Shown here one piece after another: positions 1 through 8,203 of a stretch of 17,585 nucleotides of DNA. The stretch is from Stagonosporopsis chrysanthemi. Lineage: Eukaryota > Ascomycota > Dothideomycetes > Pleosporales > Didymellaceae. Every line of letters begins with the position of its first letter. Position 1 is the first letter of the stretch. The notes under the pieces were generated by a model that saw nothing but the letters and a program-made list of their open reading frames with translations, had not been told where the DNA came from and made no database searches. A program made the translations under genes and the position numbers. The stretch spans positions 1 to 17,585 of the forward strand of contig JAFISE010000340.1 in assembly GCA_022560025.1 (NCBI GenBank). Reading direction: 5' to 3'.

Positions 1-1
1 G

Positions 2-2194
2 CATGGAGGCGCCCTCCCAAAGCGCTCTGCTGTAGATCTGACTGCAGCGTTTACTCACGACACAGAAGCGGCGTGGGCAAAAGGCCAGCACGTTACAATG
101 GTAACCTTGGACGTGCAAGGCGCCTTTGACGCTCTCCTTAAAAACCGCCTACTACACTAGATGGCCCAACAGGGCTGGCCTCAAAGTACCCTCCTCTTTG
201 TCAACTCTTTCCTCACCAATTGAAGGGTTCAAGTCCGCCTAGACTAAGTCACCACCCCTAGCTACCCAGTCGCCTGCGGCACACTGCAGGGCTCACCCCT
301 CTCCCCAGTCCTGTACACACTGTACCTAGCAGAGCTGCTGTCCATGGACACAGAGAGGAGATTTGGATACGCAGATGATATATGCTTATATCAGGCCTCG
401 CACTCCCTTGATGAGAACGTCCAGCTTTTAGCAGCAGACCTACGACAGATCAGAGCATAGGGCGCAGCTAATAAGGTCACCTTTGCCCCAGAAAAACAAG
501 AAATGATCCACCTCACTCGACAGAAGAGCAGCTACGCACCACCCTGTGTAGTAGACGAACGTCTCACAATCCATCCAATCCTGCCAAACACGTCAAGAAC
601 CTAGCCAGCCCTCCGATGGCTAGGGATCTGGTTTGACTGCAAGCTCACCTTTAAGCGCCACGTAGCTACACACAATGCAAAAGCGGCCAAGGTAGCCTAT
701 CACATCCACAGCCTAGCAAACACAGCCTACAGACCACTAGCTAGCTCCCTCTGCAAGGCTACAATAACCTGCGTATACCCGTCTCTTCTGTATAGAGCTG
801 AGTGCTGGTACAGAGGTCGTACGAAGCCTCCACGCACACTAAAACCTAGCAGACCTGCAGAGGTCAGCACCTACATAGGGTGGCATATAGCGGTTATGGA
901 TAAAACACTAGCTATAGCAGCCAGAGGGATTCTCCTAGTGTGGCGAACAACCCCCATTGCTACTCTCTTCCGAGACGCTGGACTACTCTCCGCTGCCAAT
1001 GCGCTGGAAGAAGCTAAACTCTGCTTTGCAACACATCTACGCACGATAGATGCAGAACACCCACTTGCTAGCCGCACAGCAGCTATAAGGATGAGCATAG
1101 GCAGGTCAGCTGGAAAGCTGCAGCGAATGCGGACCAAAGTCCAGTACCTAGGATCTCTACTGCCTGAGATTCCTAGGACAACACTATCAGCTCCTCACTA
1201 CTCACCTGGCTGCCGAACAGACCCAACAATAGGCATAGACAAAAAGAGCGCAGCAAAGGCATTTCAAGAATGGTGGGCTGACCTTCCACCTTCAGACGTT
1301 GCCATCTTCTCAGATGGATCTGAACAGTACACAAAGGACGGAGAAAAGCGGGTTACCTATGGCTTTGCAGTGTATCAGGACAGAAAGCAACTACAGACTG
1401 GACGCGGCTCGCTCCACTCTACCGCGCACGTCTTTGACGCAGAGGCTGTTGGGGCATGGAGAGGCCTCCAACACACTATTAGACAACCAGCACTCTACAC
1501 TCGCCGAATCTGGCTATGCATAGACAGCACCTCAGTTATATGGTGCCTCAGGGGCGTCGCACCCCCTACCTCACAATAGGCCTTCCTAGAGTGCCACAGT
1601 GCTATAGAGACACACGACGTCTCTATCAAATAGGCCCCTAGACACCTAGGTATTAAAGGAAACAAAGCAGCAGACAGACTTGCCAACCTAGAAGCCCAGC
1701 ACCCATCACCCCCAACTGGAAAGGCAGCTATGCCTACACTCTCAGGCATCAAAACAATAGCCCGCAAGATGCTTCAGCACACGCAACAGACCTGGTAGTC
1801 TAACAAGAAGACTAAGCTCTCTAAGTAGTACAAGAGCTGGGACTTAGACTATGCACTACGCAGCAGTCTAAAGGAGCTGGACTTACTAAGAGCTACCCTA
1901 GCCAGGCTCCTCTCTATTTAATCTATGCATAGGGACTTTACCTAGTACTACTAAAAGTACAACTATAAGGACAAAAACCTTACCTGCTTATACAGACAAG
2001 ACAAGACGCCAGAGCACCTTGCGCTCTGCTGCAAGACCCTAGGGACCTTTAGCTAATAGCCGCTTTAACTACCTACACCGCTATCTAGCTAGGCTAAGGG
2101 CCTGGCGTATACTGCAGAGCTGATCAAAGATCTAGAGGCCTTTGAGGCCTTTGTCCAGCTCACACAATACTACACCAAGATCTGCCCCTGTTAG
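2..2194 (+). pseudogene. Tad1-type LINE ORF2 (reverse transcriptase and RNase H), 5'-truncated by the window edge and inactivated
   Basis: The frame starting at base 2 encodes the C-terminal half of a non-LTR retrotransposon polyprotein. Visible RT motifs are LDVQGAFDAL (catalytic Asp codon at 110), the LQGSPLSPVLYTLY block (about 284-330) and FGYADD (Asp codons at 374 and 377). An RNase H domain follows, with FSDGS (Asp codon at 1313), an HVFDAEA block near 1430 and CIDSTS near 1520, then the HLGIKGNKAAD motif near 1650. RT followed by RNase H is typical of the fungal Tad1 clade. Sixteen in-frame stops interrupt it: 158, 221, 245, 458, 602, 1577, 1631, 1796, 1826, 1919, 1943, 1952, 2054, 2057, 2066 and 2090. 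Ten are TAG, five TAA and one TGA. No frameshift was found over 2.1 kb. Several stops replace expected Trp or Gln, as RIP would do (TGG or CAG to TAG). The endonuclease and ORF1 would lie left of the window. The exact C-terminus is uncertain. Confidence 0.92.
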
Positions 2195-2589
2195 CTCCTG
2201 CAGCCTTGTAACAGCAACAAGCAATGCAGCACCTAGCAGAAGTAGGTCTAGCACATCAGCTGCGAAACCCTGTCCCCCCTCCTCTCTTTCTCCCCCCCTT
2301 CTTATCCTCTCCCCTACACACACACACTTACTTACTCTCTCTCTCTTTCCTTCTCTTACCTTGGCACATAGATGCCTTAAAACGCAAGGAAATCACTCTA
2401 ATGTACATACATTGCCCAGTCTCCCCAACTAGAAGGTGAGCTGTAGCTCTAAAATAGTAGCAATACCCGCGCAGGCAAGAAATGCTTTCTAAGGTAGTGT
2501 GTTAGCACTAGAATTCCATAGCTTAGCACGTCGTATATGCCCTTTGGGAGGCGAGATAGTGGACTTCATCCCCATCAACTAGACGTAAA
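2195..2589. other. LINE 3' tail and junction sequence, no gene
   Basis: This follows the LINE reading frame. It begins with a short Q/N-rich stretch that may still be coding (further TAG codons interrupt it), then a pyrimidine-rich tract, then unremarkable sequence up to the pogo remnant. No clear poly(A) or tandem 3' end marking the LINE terminus was found. The exact boundary with the next element is therefore unknown. Confidence 0.4.
2271..2361 (+). repeat. Pyrimidine-rich low-complexity tract with short CA and CT runs
   Basis: About 90 bases are almost entirely C and T, including runs of six and seven C, an ACACACAC run near 2316-2328 and a TCTCTCTC run near 2336-2346. It lies just downstream of the LINE ORF2 frame and is probably part of its 3' untranslated region. 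Open frames that cross it are compositional artefacts. Confidence 0.75.
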
Positions 2590-2609
2590 ATGAATACCAA
2601 CCAACCAAC

Positions 2610-2990
2610 CAACCCCTCCAGCCCAACGTCATCCTTCACTGCTTTGCTGAGCCTTCTCCTCAGGCTTCTGATGCTAGCGGAAGCTCTTCTTCAACCTATT
2701 CTGGCAAAGATTGGCTCAAAATTGAGACCCTACTGCGCAAGGTGGCTAAGGATGAGAGCCGTAAGGAGCTGAGGAAGGTTAGCTGCTCCCTCTACCACAT
2801 CTCAGTCCAAAACCAGCTACTCCACCATAAGATAGCAGGCCTAAAAGAGGTTCTTAAGACTTAGAAGAAGCACAAGAAGAAGAGCAAACCTCTTAACTTC
2901 TAGGAACCTGAGGAGTATCACGGTGGAGCAGTGTTTTACTCTCCTCGTAGGATTGATAAATGTTGCAGCGTAAGCAGCTGCTGAAAATGA
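2610..2990 (+). pseudogene. pogo/Fot1-type transposase, C-terminal remnant
   Basis: Frame 3 from about 2610 to 2975 encodes a segment typical of the region after the DDE domain in fungal pogo/Fot1 transposases. It has a Ser-rich linker, then KDWLKIETLLRKV, then SVQNQLLHHKIAGLKE, then a KKHKKKSKPL basic patch, then EEYHGGAVFYSPRRI. Two in-frame TAG codons fall on either side of the basic patch, near 2861 and 2900. After the SPRRI motif the likely continuation (LQRKQLLKMMEN) is in another frame, so there is also an indel near 2960. The DNA-binding and catalytic domains are absent from this copy. Identification rests on recalled family motifs, mainly the SVQNQLL helix and the GGAVF-SP motif. Confidence 0.75.
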
Positions 2991-3397
2991 TGGAAAACTG
3001 CGCTTGTGTTACTTGCTAGCTAGGGAGCGTCAATATATACATGCTCTGAGACGTGCTAGTCCAGGAGAGTCACAGGAGTGACGATCAAAGCCTGTAGGGC
3101 CGACTTGCACCGCAACAGTTATGTATATAGGAAGATAAGTCTAGGACAACCTATATTCCTGTAATAATGCTAAGGACTATAAACGCAATAACAGTGATTA
3201 TAAGCTAGTTGCACAACTGCCTGCTCCTTGCCCTCTTTGCCTGATCTAACTTTCTTAACCTTAAAGATTATAGCTTTTGCTAGCGATCCTCGCCTCCCTA
3301 AGTTACTAATAATTTCTGGCGATATGTCTTTACTGGTGGTTGGTCCTCAACGCTTATTGTACTTGGTGAGCACCATCCTATCTCCTCGTTTGGTTCG
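2991..3397. other. Intergenic sequence between the pogo remnant and the WOPR gene
   Basis: No supported gene. The stretch is AT-richer than the neighbouring gene and contains several TATATA-like motifs (near 3034 and 3123). It should hold the 3' untranslated region and polyadenylation signals of the minus-strand WOPR gene that ends at 3398. A section ending near 3195 resembles the end of an LTR (TATA box, then AT-rich sequence ending in CA), but no partner copy exists in the window, so this is not called. Confidence 0.4.
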
Positions 3398-4657
3398 TCA
3401 CGAAGTGTTCCCATTTCTGACATTTAGTGCAGTGAGCTTTGATGATTTCGGTGCATAATGTTGCACGTGTCCACTATGCCAATATTCTGGTACCTGCAGG
3501 TGGGACGGTCCGTGGGTCGTGGCCATCCCATGTTGTTGTGCCACTGCTGTGATAGAGGGGTGCTGCACATGGCTGGGCTGGAAGTGCTGGGGGTATGCCG
3601 CAATGAGCGGCATGTCCTCGCTCTCTTCATCCTCCAAGCTGACCTTCCAGCCAGTGAGCAGCTCTGGCCGTGGTTGTATGTGCTCAAGCCTTGGGTCCTG
3701 GAATGGTCGCTTGAGCTTCCCGTTCACGACGTCTTCCAGGCTGTAGTACGAGATGACATGGTGGTGTGTGCCCTGGTATTTGACTGAGATGGTCTTCTTC
3801 ATCAATCCTCCCTCCTTGAACTCGTAGCTGTCGATAAGGGACCCACAAAAACGGCGCTGTTGGTCCGGGGTGAGGTTCTGTGCGAAGTTGGCATAGACTT
3901 TGCCGGCAGACTCACTCTCGCCTGGGAATGGCCCCTCAAGCGAGGGATTATCGTACTCATCGTCAGAGGTGTTGACGTTATCGCCATTCTTGGTGATTGC
4001 TGGCCCAGCACTCTCTTTGCGTTTGCACTTTGTACCACAAGATGGGTTCAAGGCAGTCTTCTTCTCTTCAGGCTTCAGTGCGCGCGTCAATTGTCGGTAG
4101 ATGAGGCAGTTGTTCATGACTCGGCTTGGTGACCAGTGCACAGCATCAGTCCAACGCTTGATGCCAGATGCGTTCTCTTCGTACACGAGGACTGTTCCTG
4201 AGGTGAGCATTTCTGCCCTTTCCTTATCATGGGGCCTCCGGTTGATGTGGTTCAGACGTCCCTGCAGCGCTGCCTCCACTACTGTCATGGCGTCTTTTGT
4301 AGTATCGAGGAACCCTGTCCAGGTGGGCTTGAAGGCAGGTTGCGCTTTAACCATGTTACCTGCTACCTGATGCCTTGGTGGTGGCGGCGTCGCAGTTCCA
4401 GTAGAGAGAACATGGGATGTTGCTATCGAGTGATGACGCGGTTGCGGACGAGATTGCGGCTGCAGGTGAGATGTGAAGTTCGCGCTGGCGTACATGGATG
4501 GGTCGAACGTGCTCGTACAGGTCGGCTGATATGCGGAAGACTGCTGCGACCAGGCCCAGTTGTCACCATAGTTCTCCACTTTTAATACCCCACCAATGGA
4601 CATGTCGTGCCCGAAAGACGGCATCGTAAGGTGTGATGCCCTGATTCCTTGCATCAT
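3398..4657 (-). CDS. WOPR-domain transcription factor, Sge1/Ryp1/Wor1 (Gti1/Pac2) family, divergent paralog
   Basis: An uninterrupted frame encodes a 419-residue protein if translation starts at the ATG at 4657. WOPRa lies at about residues 110-190: WTGFLDTTKDA, then RRPHDKERAEML, then YEENASGIKRWTD and WSPSR. WOPRb lies at about 255-318: SLIDSYEFKEGGLMKKT, then HHHVISYYSLEDVVNG. The C-terminal third is rich in His, Gln, Pro and Ser and holds an acidic DEESED patch. The linker has a basic KCKRKE cluster, a possible nuclear signal. The family comprises fungal DNA-binding regulators of morphology, virulence and effector expression. The RRPHDKER and DVVNG motifs place it with Sge1/Ryp1 rather than Pac2. 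The frame stays open to 4774 with only a GTG upstream. Family members usually start about ten residues before WOPRa, which would favour the ATG at 4354, so the start is uncertain. Target genes cannot be inferred. Confidence 0.88.
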   Translation of the reverse strand: MMQGIRASHLTMPSFGHDMSIGGVLKVENYGDNWAWSQQSSAYQPTCTSTFDPSMYASANFTSHLQPQSRPQPRHHSIATSHVLSTGTATPPPPRHQVAGNMVKAQPAFKPTWTGFLDTTKDAMTVVEAALQGRLNHINRRPHDKERAEMLTSGTVLVYEENASGIKRWTDAVHWSPSRVMNNCLIYRQLTRALKPEEKKTALNPSCGTKCKRKESAGPAITKNGDNVNTSDDEYDNPSLEGPFPGESESAGKVYANFAQNLTPDQQRRFCGSLIDSYEFKEGGLMKKTISVKYQGTHHHVISYYSLEDVVNGKLKRPFQDPRLEHIQPRPELLTGWKVSLEDEESEDMPLIAAYPQHFQPSHVQHPSITAVAQQHGMATTHGPSHLQVPEYWHSGHVQHYAPKSSKLTALNVRNGNTS

Positions 4658-4799
4658 GAGGAACGGAGTGCGGGAGATGTATCCTTGAATTGGTCCAGTC
4701 AAGCTCACACACCGATAAGCTTGCTTCGTTGATATCCAAGTTGATAGCAGCAGATCCCGGGTGCACTGACGATATCAATGCTTCCGAATCGAACCAAGT

Positions 4800-4850
4800 C
4801 TTGGACTGAGTTAGCAGTACGCCTCACCTCAGTCTGGCTTGGTCACTCAC
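4800..4850 (-). other. Candidate leader intron upstream of the WOPR gene
   Basis: Read on the minus strand, a GTGAGT donor at 4850 is followed by a CTAAC branch-site motif (in TGCTAACTCAG) and a CCAAG acceptor ending at 4800. The 51-nt length is normal for a filamentous fungus. The main WOPR frame is closed by a TGA at 4775-4777, so this intron either lies in the 5' leader or belongs to an alternative upstream coding exon. A second open frame runs on the same strand from about 4799 to 4563. Confidence 0.45.
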
Positions 4851-5477
4851 AAATTGGCCGAGCAAGTGAGCTCTGAGTAGAGTTTTGATATGATAGGATG
4901 GAATAGGTGCTAATTCAACGACTGATCTACACGAGTGTCTTGAATAAATTAGTTGAATGCGTTGATTGAGACTGGAGGGCGGATTAGGTACTTCTTTAAC
5001 GAGGCGGACAGACTACTTGCTGTGGGATCAGGAGTGCGCACGTACCGAGGGTTGACAGGGTAGGGAAGCGGGAGCGGGTATATCACGGAGTGATCAAGTT
5101 GGTAGGAGAGCTATATGATGATTGTGTCGGCGAATTGCAAGGCTGCCTGACTTGCAGAGCAGGTGGGTCCTTAACGATATAACAAAGAGGAGGAAATAGT
5201 GGCAACGGCGACGGCAGCTTCAACGAGCAGGCATAGTCCTGTAACACACGAACAGGCGCTACTCTGAGCGAACAGTCTGGGATCAGAGGATCGGAGAAAT
5301 TTGCGTTTGCTAATCAGGAGAAAAATGTATGTGGCAGGTGAAGCGTGAGGGGTGATATGTACGAGATGTGACAGTAGTGAACAAACACTGTACGTTTTGG
5401 TGAGGTGCGTAAGGGGAGATGCAGCTTTCTTTGCAACTACGAGACGCTATATTTCTGGCGGCTTGGGAAGCTCTTAC

Positions 5478-5537
5478 CTGCTTGGGCTGGCCGACAGTTG
5501 CTGGCGTCATGGTGTTTAGTTGACTATCGGACTGCAC
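5478..5537 (-). other. Possible upstream exon or uORF start with a consensus donor
   Basis: A minus-strand ATG at 5537 opens a 20-codon frame that ends exactly at a CAG/GTAAGAG donor (last exon base 5478). A plausible acceptor, TTACAG, lies at 5239-5244. No continuous coding path from this exon into the WOPR frame could be traced, because the frame after that acceptor stops near 5090. It may be a non-coding first exon or uORF of a long leader, which is known for Wor1-type genes, or chance. Confidence 0.25.
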
Positions 5538-6224
5538 TCCGTAGTTGCAGCTAGGGTGGATTTTAGCGCCTTAGAGCTAAGTGCTATGCCAGTCGCGGAA
5601 ACGGGGAGCGTTCAAAAGTGAGACGATTTGTGTATGCTCTATGCAAATGTTAGAGACTTTACCCAGGCTGGCAAGAGTCTTCCAGCCAGCAAACATTGGA
5701 GGTTTTTACATGCTTTGTATAGTCTTCGATCTCGAAGCGAATAGCTAATTACATCAAGACTTGTCCGTCAAAACCTAAATGGGCGAAGGTTCTCGGGTCG
5801 TTGTCAGCCGAGGGATGATTGTCATGTTCAGTCGTGATAACCTACTATGGTAAACCTTGGTTGGCCATTCGTTCAACATGCCCAGACTTTGGGTATATGT
5901 TTCTAACCTCCTACGTGCGTAATGAAATTTGCAATCGGACTGGTGAGTCAATAACGCCTAAGCAGGGAGTAGCTGGTGGCCGGGTAGGGTAATAAATTCC
6001 TATCTATTTTCGTAATTATATGTTTCCTGTCTCTACGCGCATCTCTGTAGCTGCGATTACAAAGTTCTAGATGATACACTTTGGTTCACTTGAAATCTAC
6101 CGCCGAAATCCTTGTCTAGCGTCTCCACCTACACTGCTTATTCCTGGTACCATGGTACGTGCATTGATAGCGACGCATGGCTCCCGAGCCTGGACACTAA
6201 AAGGCCCGGTTTAGTAACGGGGCC

Positions 6225-6446
6225 ATCGGCCCTTGCCAGCCTTGTGCATCCTCGAATAAGATCAAAGGGAACGCTCCGCGCATCTGAAGAGACGCATCCT
6301 TGGAAAGAAGCGCCGATGTGCGGGAAGTAAAAGATGGCCTGCGTGCTGTTCATAGGATCTCGTGCGATCACGATCTCTCTTTGTTTGTGTTGTGTACCCG
6401 TAACCAGAGTAGGATCATTACAAGGCTAGCAGTGATTGGTGATGAG
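6225..6446 (+). repeat. Dispersed repeat copy A (inverted partner of copy B at 16097-16571)
   Basis: The reverse complement of this stretch aligns with 16097-16571. Shared blocks include GATCGTGATCGCAC, CACATCGGCGCTTCT, TGCGCGGAGCGTTCC and TTTGATCTTATT. Relative to copy B it lacks about 30 bases near 6317 and about 200 bases after 6282. On the plus strand a coding-like frame contains THPWKEAPMCGK, a stop, then a hydrophobic stretch; copy B has the matching peptides THPGREAPMCGR and FVGYCAITIFPCLCC in its minus-strand frame. I do not recognise the family. It abuts the decayed helicase-associated ORF on its right. Confidence 0.7.
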
Positions 6447-6482
6447 ATGATTGTCCATGGAGACTGTCTGAGGGAGCGATAT

Positions 6483-8203
6483 CTACAGTGCGCATGAAAG
6501 CGGGAGAGCTATCCCAATCGGGAGCGAGAAACGAGCTGACCAATGAGAGAGCGCCCTGCGCGGACAATCAGGGGTATAATCAGAGCAGAACAGAAGCGTG
6601 CTGTCAGAAGAGGGCACTGTGTCGCGTCTCTCTCGCCGCAACATCTTGACAAATGGCCTGATGTAGACAAGGTAGTAGCAGACCACTTAACTCGCACGTG
6701 CCGGAAGATAGCTTGCGACGTAGAATTCTCGAATGGTAGATCTCTTCGCTTTGTGGTGGCGGATAAGGTATATAACGTAGCCGCTATACACGTAGAGACC
6801 TCTGGCGCTCGCTGGCCCGTTCTCGCATTCTAGGCTAAACAGTTCAGAGACTCGGGGCAACTGCCCCCCGTTCAAGTAGGACGTCCCTGCTACTGCCTCC
6901 AGTAAAGCCTCGACTTTTTTTATATAGAGAAACACTGCTTTCCAGTTCCAGCGGCCCTCTCGCGGGAGCCTGTTACGACGAGCGGTGCAAGCTCGGGTAG
7001 ACAGTTCCAGGTATGCCTCTAAAAGATTATTGCCAGCGTGATGGACGAAAGAGTGTCCCTAGCTGGTGTTACTAATCTCATCCTTGGTCTGACATAGATT
7101 AACAGGAGGGAGGGTTTCGAACATGAGCTCCAGGCATATATGCTCAGCTTCACTCGTAAACTACTTGCTAAATCGACGAAAGTCATCCATGCTGACGTGT
7201 TTAGTGCCGTGCGAGATGGCCTGGCCATCATCGCTCCAACGAAAAAGAAAAGATAGGGGATCAGTGCGTCCCTTTACTCGCCCAAAGTCTCGGAGGCTCT
7301 GGAACTCTGGGAGAGGATGCGTAGCACCTTCTGCCATGTACTTAAGTCGCACGGCGTTCAACCGCTCTAGCTGCCCGTATCGTGGCCGTTGTGCTAAGCC
7401 TATATGTGGGTACGCCCTGTAGGGCAAGGCGTACTCCAAGAACAGTAGTCGCTAAATATATTCAAGCTGCAACAAAGGAAAAATAAACAATTTAGCTGTC
7501 CAAATTGTTTCCCCAGTGCCTTGCAGCGCGAGAACGCCACTAGTGAACACGAGCGTACTTGAGCTTAGTTGCCTGTCTTTGAACTCTTCTATCATGAACG
7601 TAACGCAAAATTCAAAAGGAAACTCCAGCAGCTCGACAGCAGCAGTATATATCTCACTAGGTTTGTCGCTCAAGATAGGCTCCTGTAAGGGCGAGTCGGT
7701 ACTGCTATCGCTTTGCAGTGCATCTTCATATTCCCCTAAGATATCTGCCGCATCCAATCCAACGTCCTGCTCCTCGTCTAGATCTATCTCGTCCTGTTCG
7801 TTTGTAGCTTCTTCTTCAGTCTCACTATCGTCGTCGGTCTTTCCGTCTGCTTCGCTTCCACGCTGGCTGTCGTCAGTCGCACGCCTGTTGCTGCCCCTTC
7901 TCTGTTGATCGCCTGCAAGGCCCGACCAGAGGTCCGACCCAATACGATTGTTCCACAGACGATGATCCCAGATCGAGCGCAAGCGACTCAATTGCTTCCG
8001 ACTGAATCGGAGGCCGGCCTGGTCAAGCGCTTGCCCGACTCCATGCGCCATGCCCGGAACGCGAATGCAAGGAAACTCTTCAGCCACCGGCGATAAGACC
8101 TCCTAGTTAGCTCTCGAGCAAGAAACTTGAAGGGTTTTGGGAAGCAGGGCGATGGCCGCGTAGTGATTAGCCAGCACAAGAGCGGACGGCCGGTGCGGCG
8201 CAT
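6483..8203 (-). pseudogene. Fragment of a large telomere-linked, RecQ-helicase-associated ORF, decayed
   Basis: The minus strand encodes one long family-like protein. It starts near 8203 with CFPKPFKFLARELTRRSY and FLAFAFRAWRME, shifts frame near 8040, then stays in one frame to 6483. An acidic region (DDDSETEEEATNEQDEIDLDEE) follows. Conserved blocks are then LEYI-stop-RLLFLEYALPYRAYPH, RYGQLERLNAVRLKYM, SDDGQAISHG, CENGPASARGLYV, RHHKAKRST and YYLVYIRPF. In-frame stops are TAG at 7452, 7161 and 7059 and TAA at 6687. The first replaces an expected Gln (CAG to TAG). Recognisable similarity fades near 6560, and the helicase motifs expected downstream are missing. From memory these blocks belong to large subtelomeric ORFs annotated as RecQ-like or telomere-linked helicases. 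That name is less certain than the coding nature of the region. Copy A of the dispersed repeat begins right where the fragment ends. Confidence 0.7.

Larger units (their letters stand above)
4709..6224. other. Long gene-free upstream region of the WOPR gene
   Basis: About 1.5 kb without a convincing protein-coding gene. Apart from the candidate splice sites listed separately, it holds short non-conserved frames only. No transposon protein signature or LTR was recognised. Composition looks less decayed than the transposon areas. By position it is the promoter and leader of the minus-strand WOPR gene. Confidence 0.5.

Noticed and set aside
2..2194. Abundant in-frame TAG codons as a sign of stop-codon reassignment or readthrough
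   Set aside because: The intact WOPR and membrane-protein genes use no internal TAG, and TAA and TGA also interrupt the repeats. RIP-type mutation of Gln and Trp codons explains the pattern.
2142..2432. Plus-strand frame across the pyrimidine-rich tract
   Set aside because: Composition (Ser, Leu, Pro, His runs) comes from the low-complexity tract; the true LINE frame runs through 2194 instead.
3100..3200. Possible solo LTR end (TATA-like box and AT-rich sequence ending in CA)
   Set aside because: No second copy in the window and no start boundary or target duplication could be found.
3458..4585. Plus-strand open frames opposite the WOPR gene
   Set aside because: They are antisense shadows of the WOPR coding region, with no recognisable motif.
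4563..4778. Overlapping minus-strand frame upstream of the WOPR gene as a separate gene
   Set aside because: It has no family motif and overlaps the WOPR N-terminal frame. It may contribute to a spliced leader but cannot be supported as an independent gene.
7516..7908. Plus-strand Ser-rich frame
   Set aside because: It is the antisense of the acidic DDDSETEEE region of the helicase-associated remnant.
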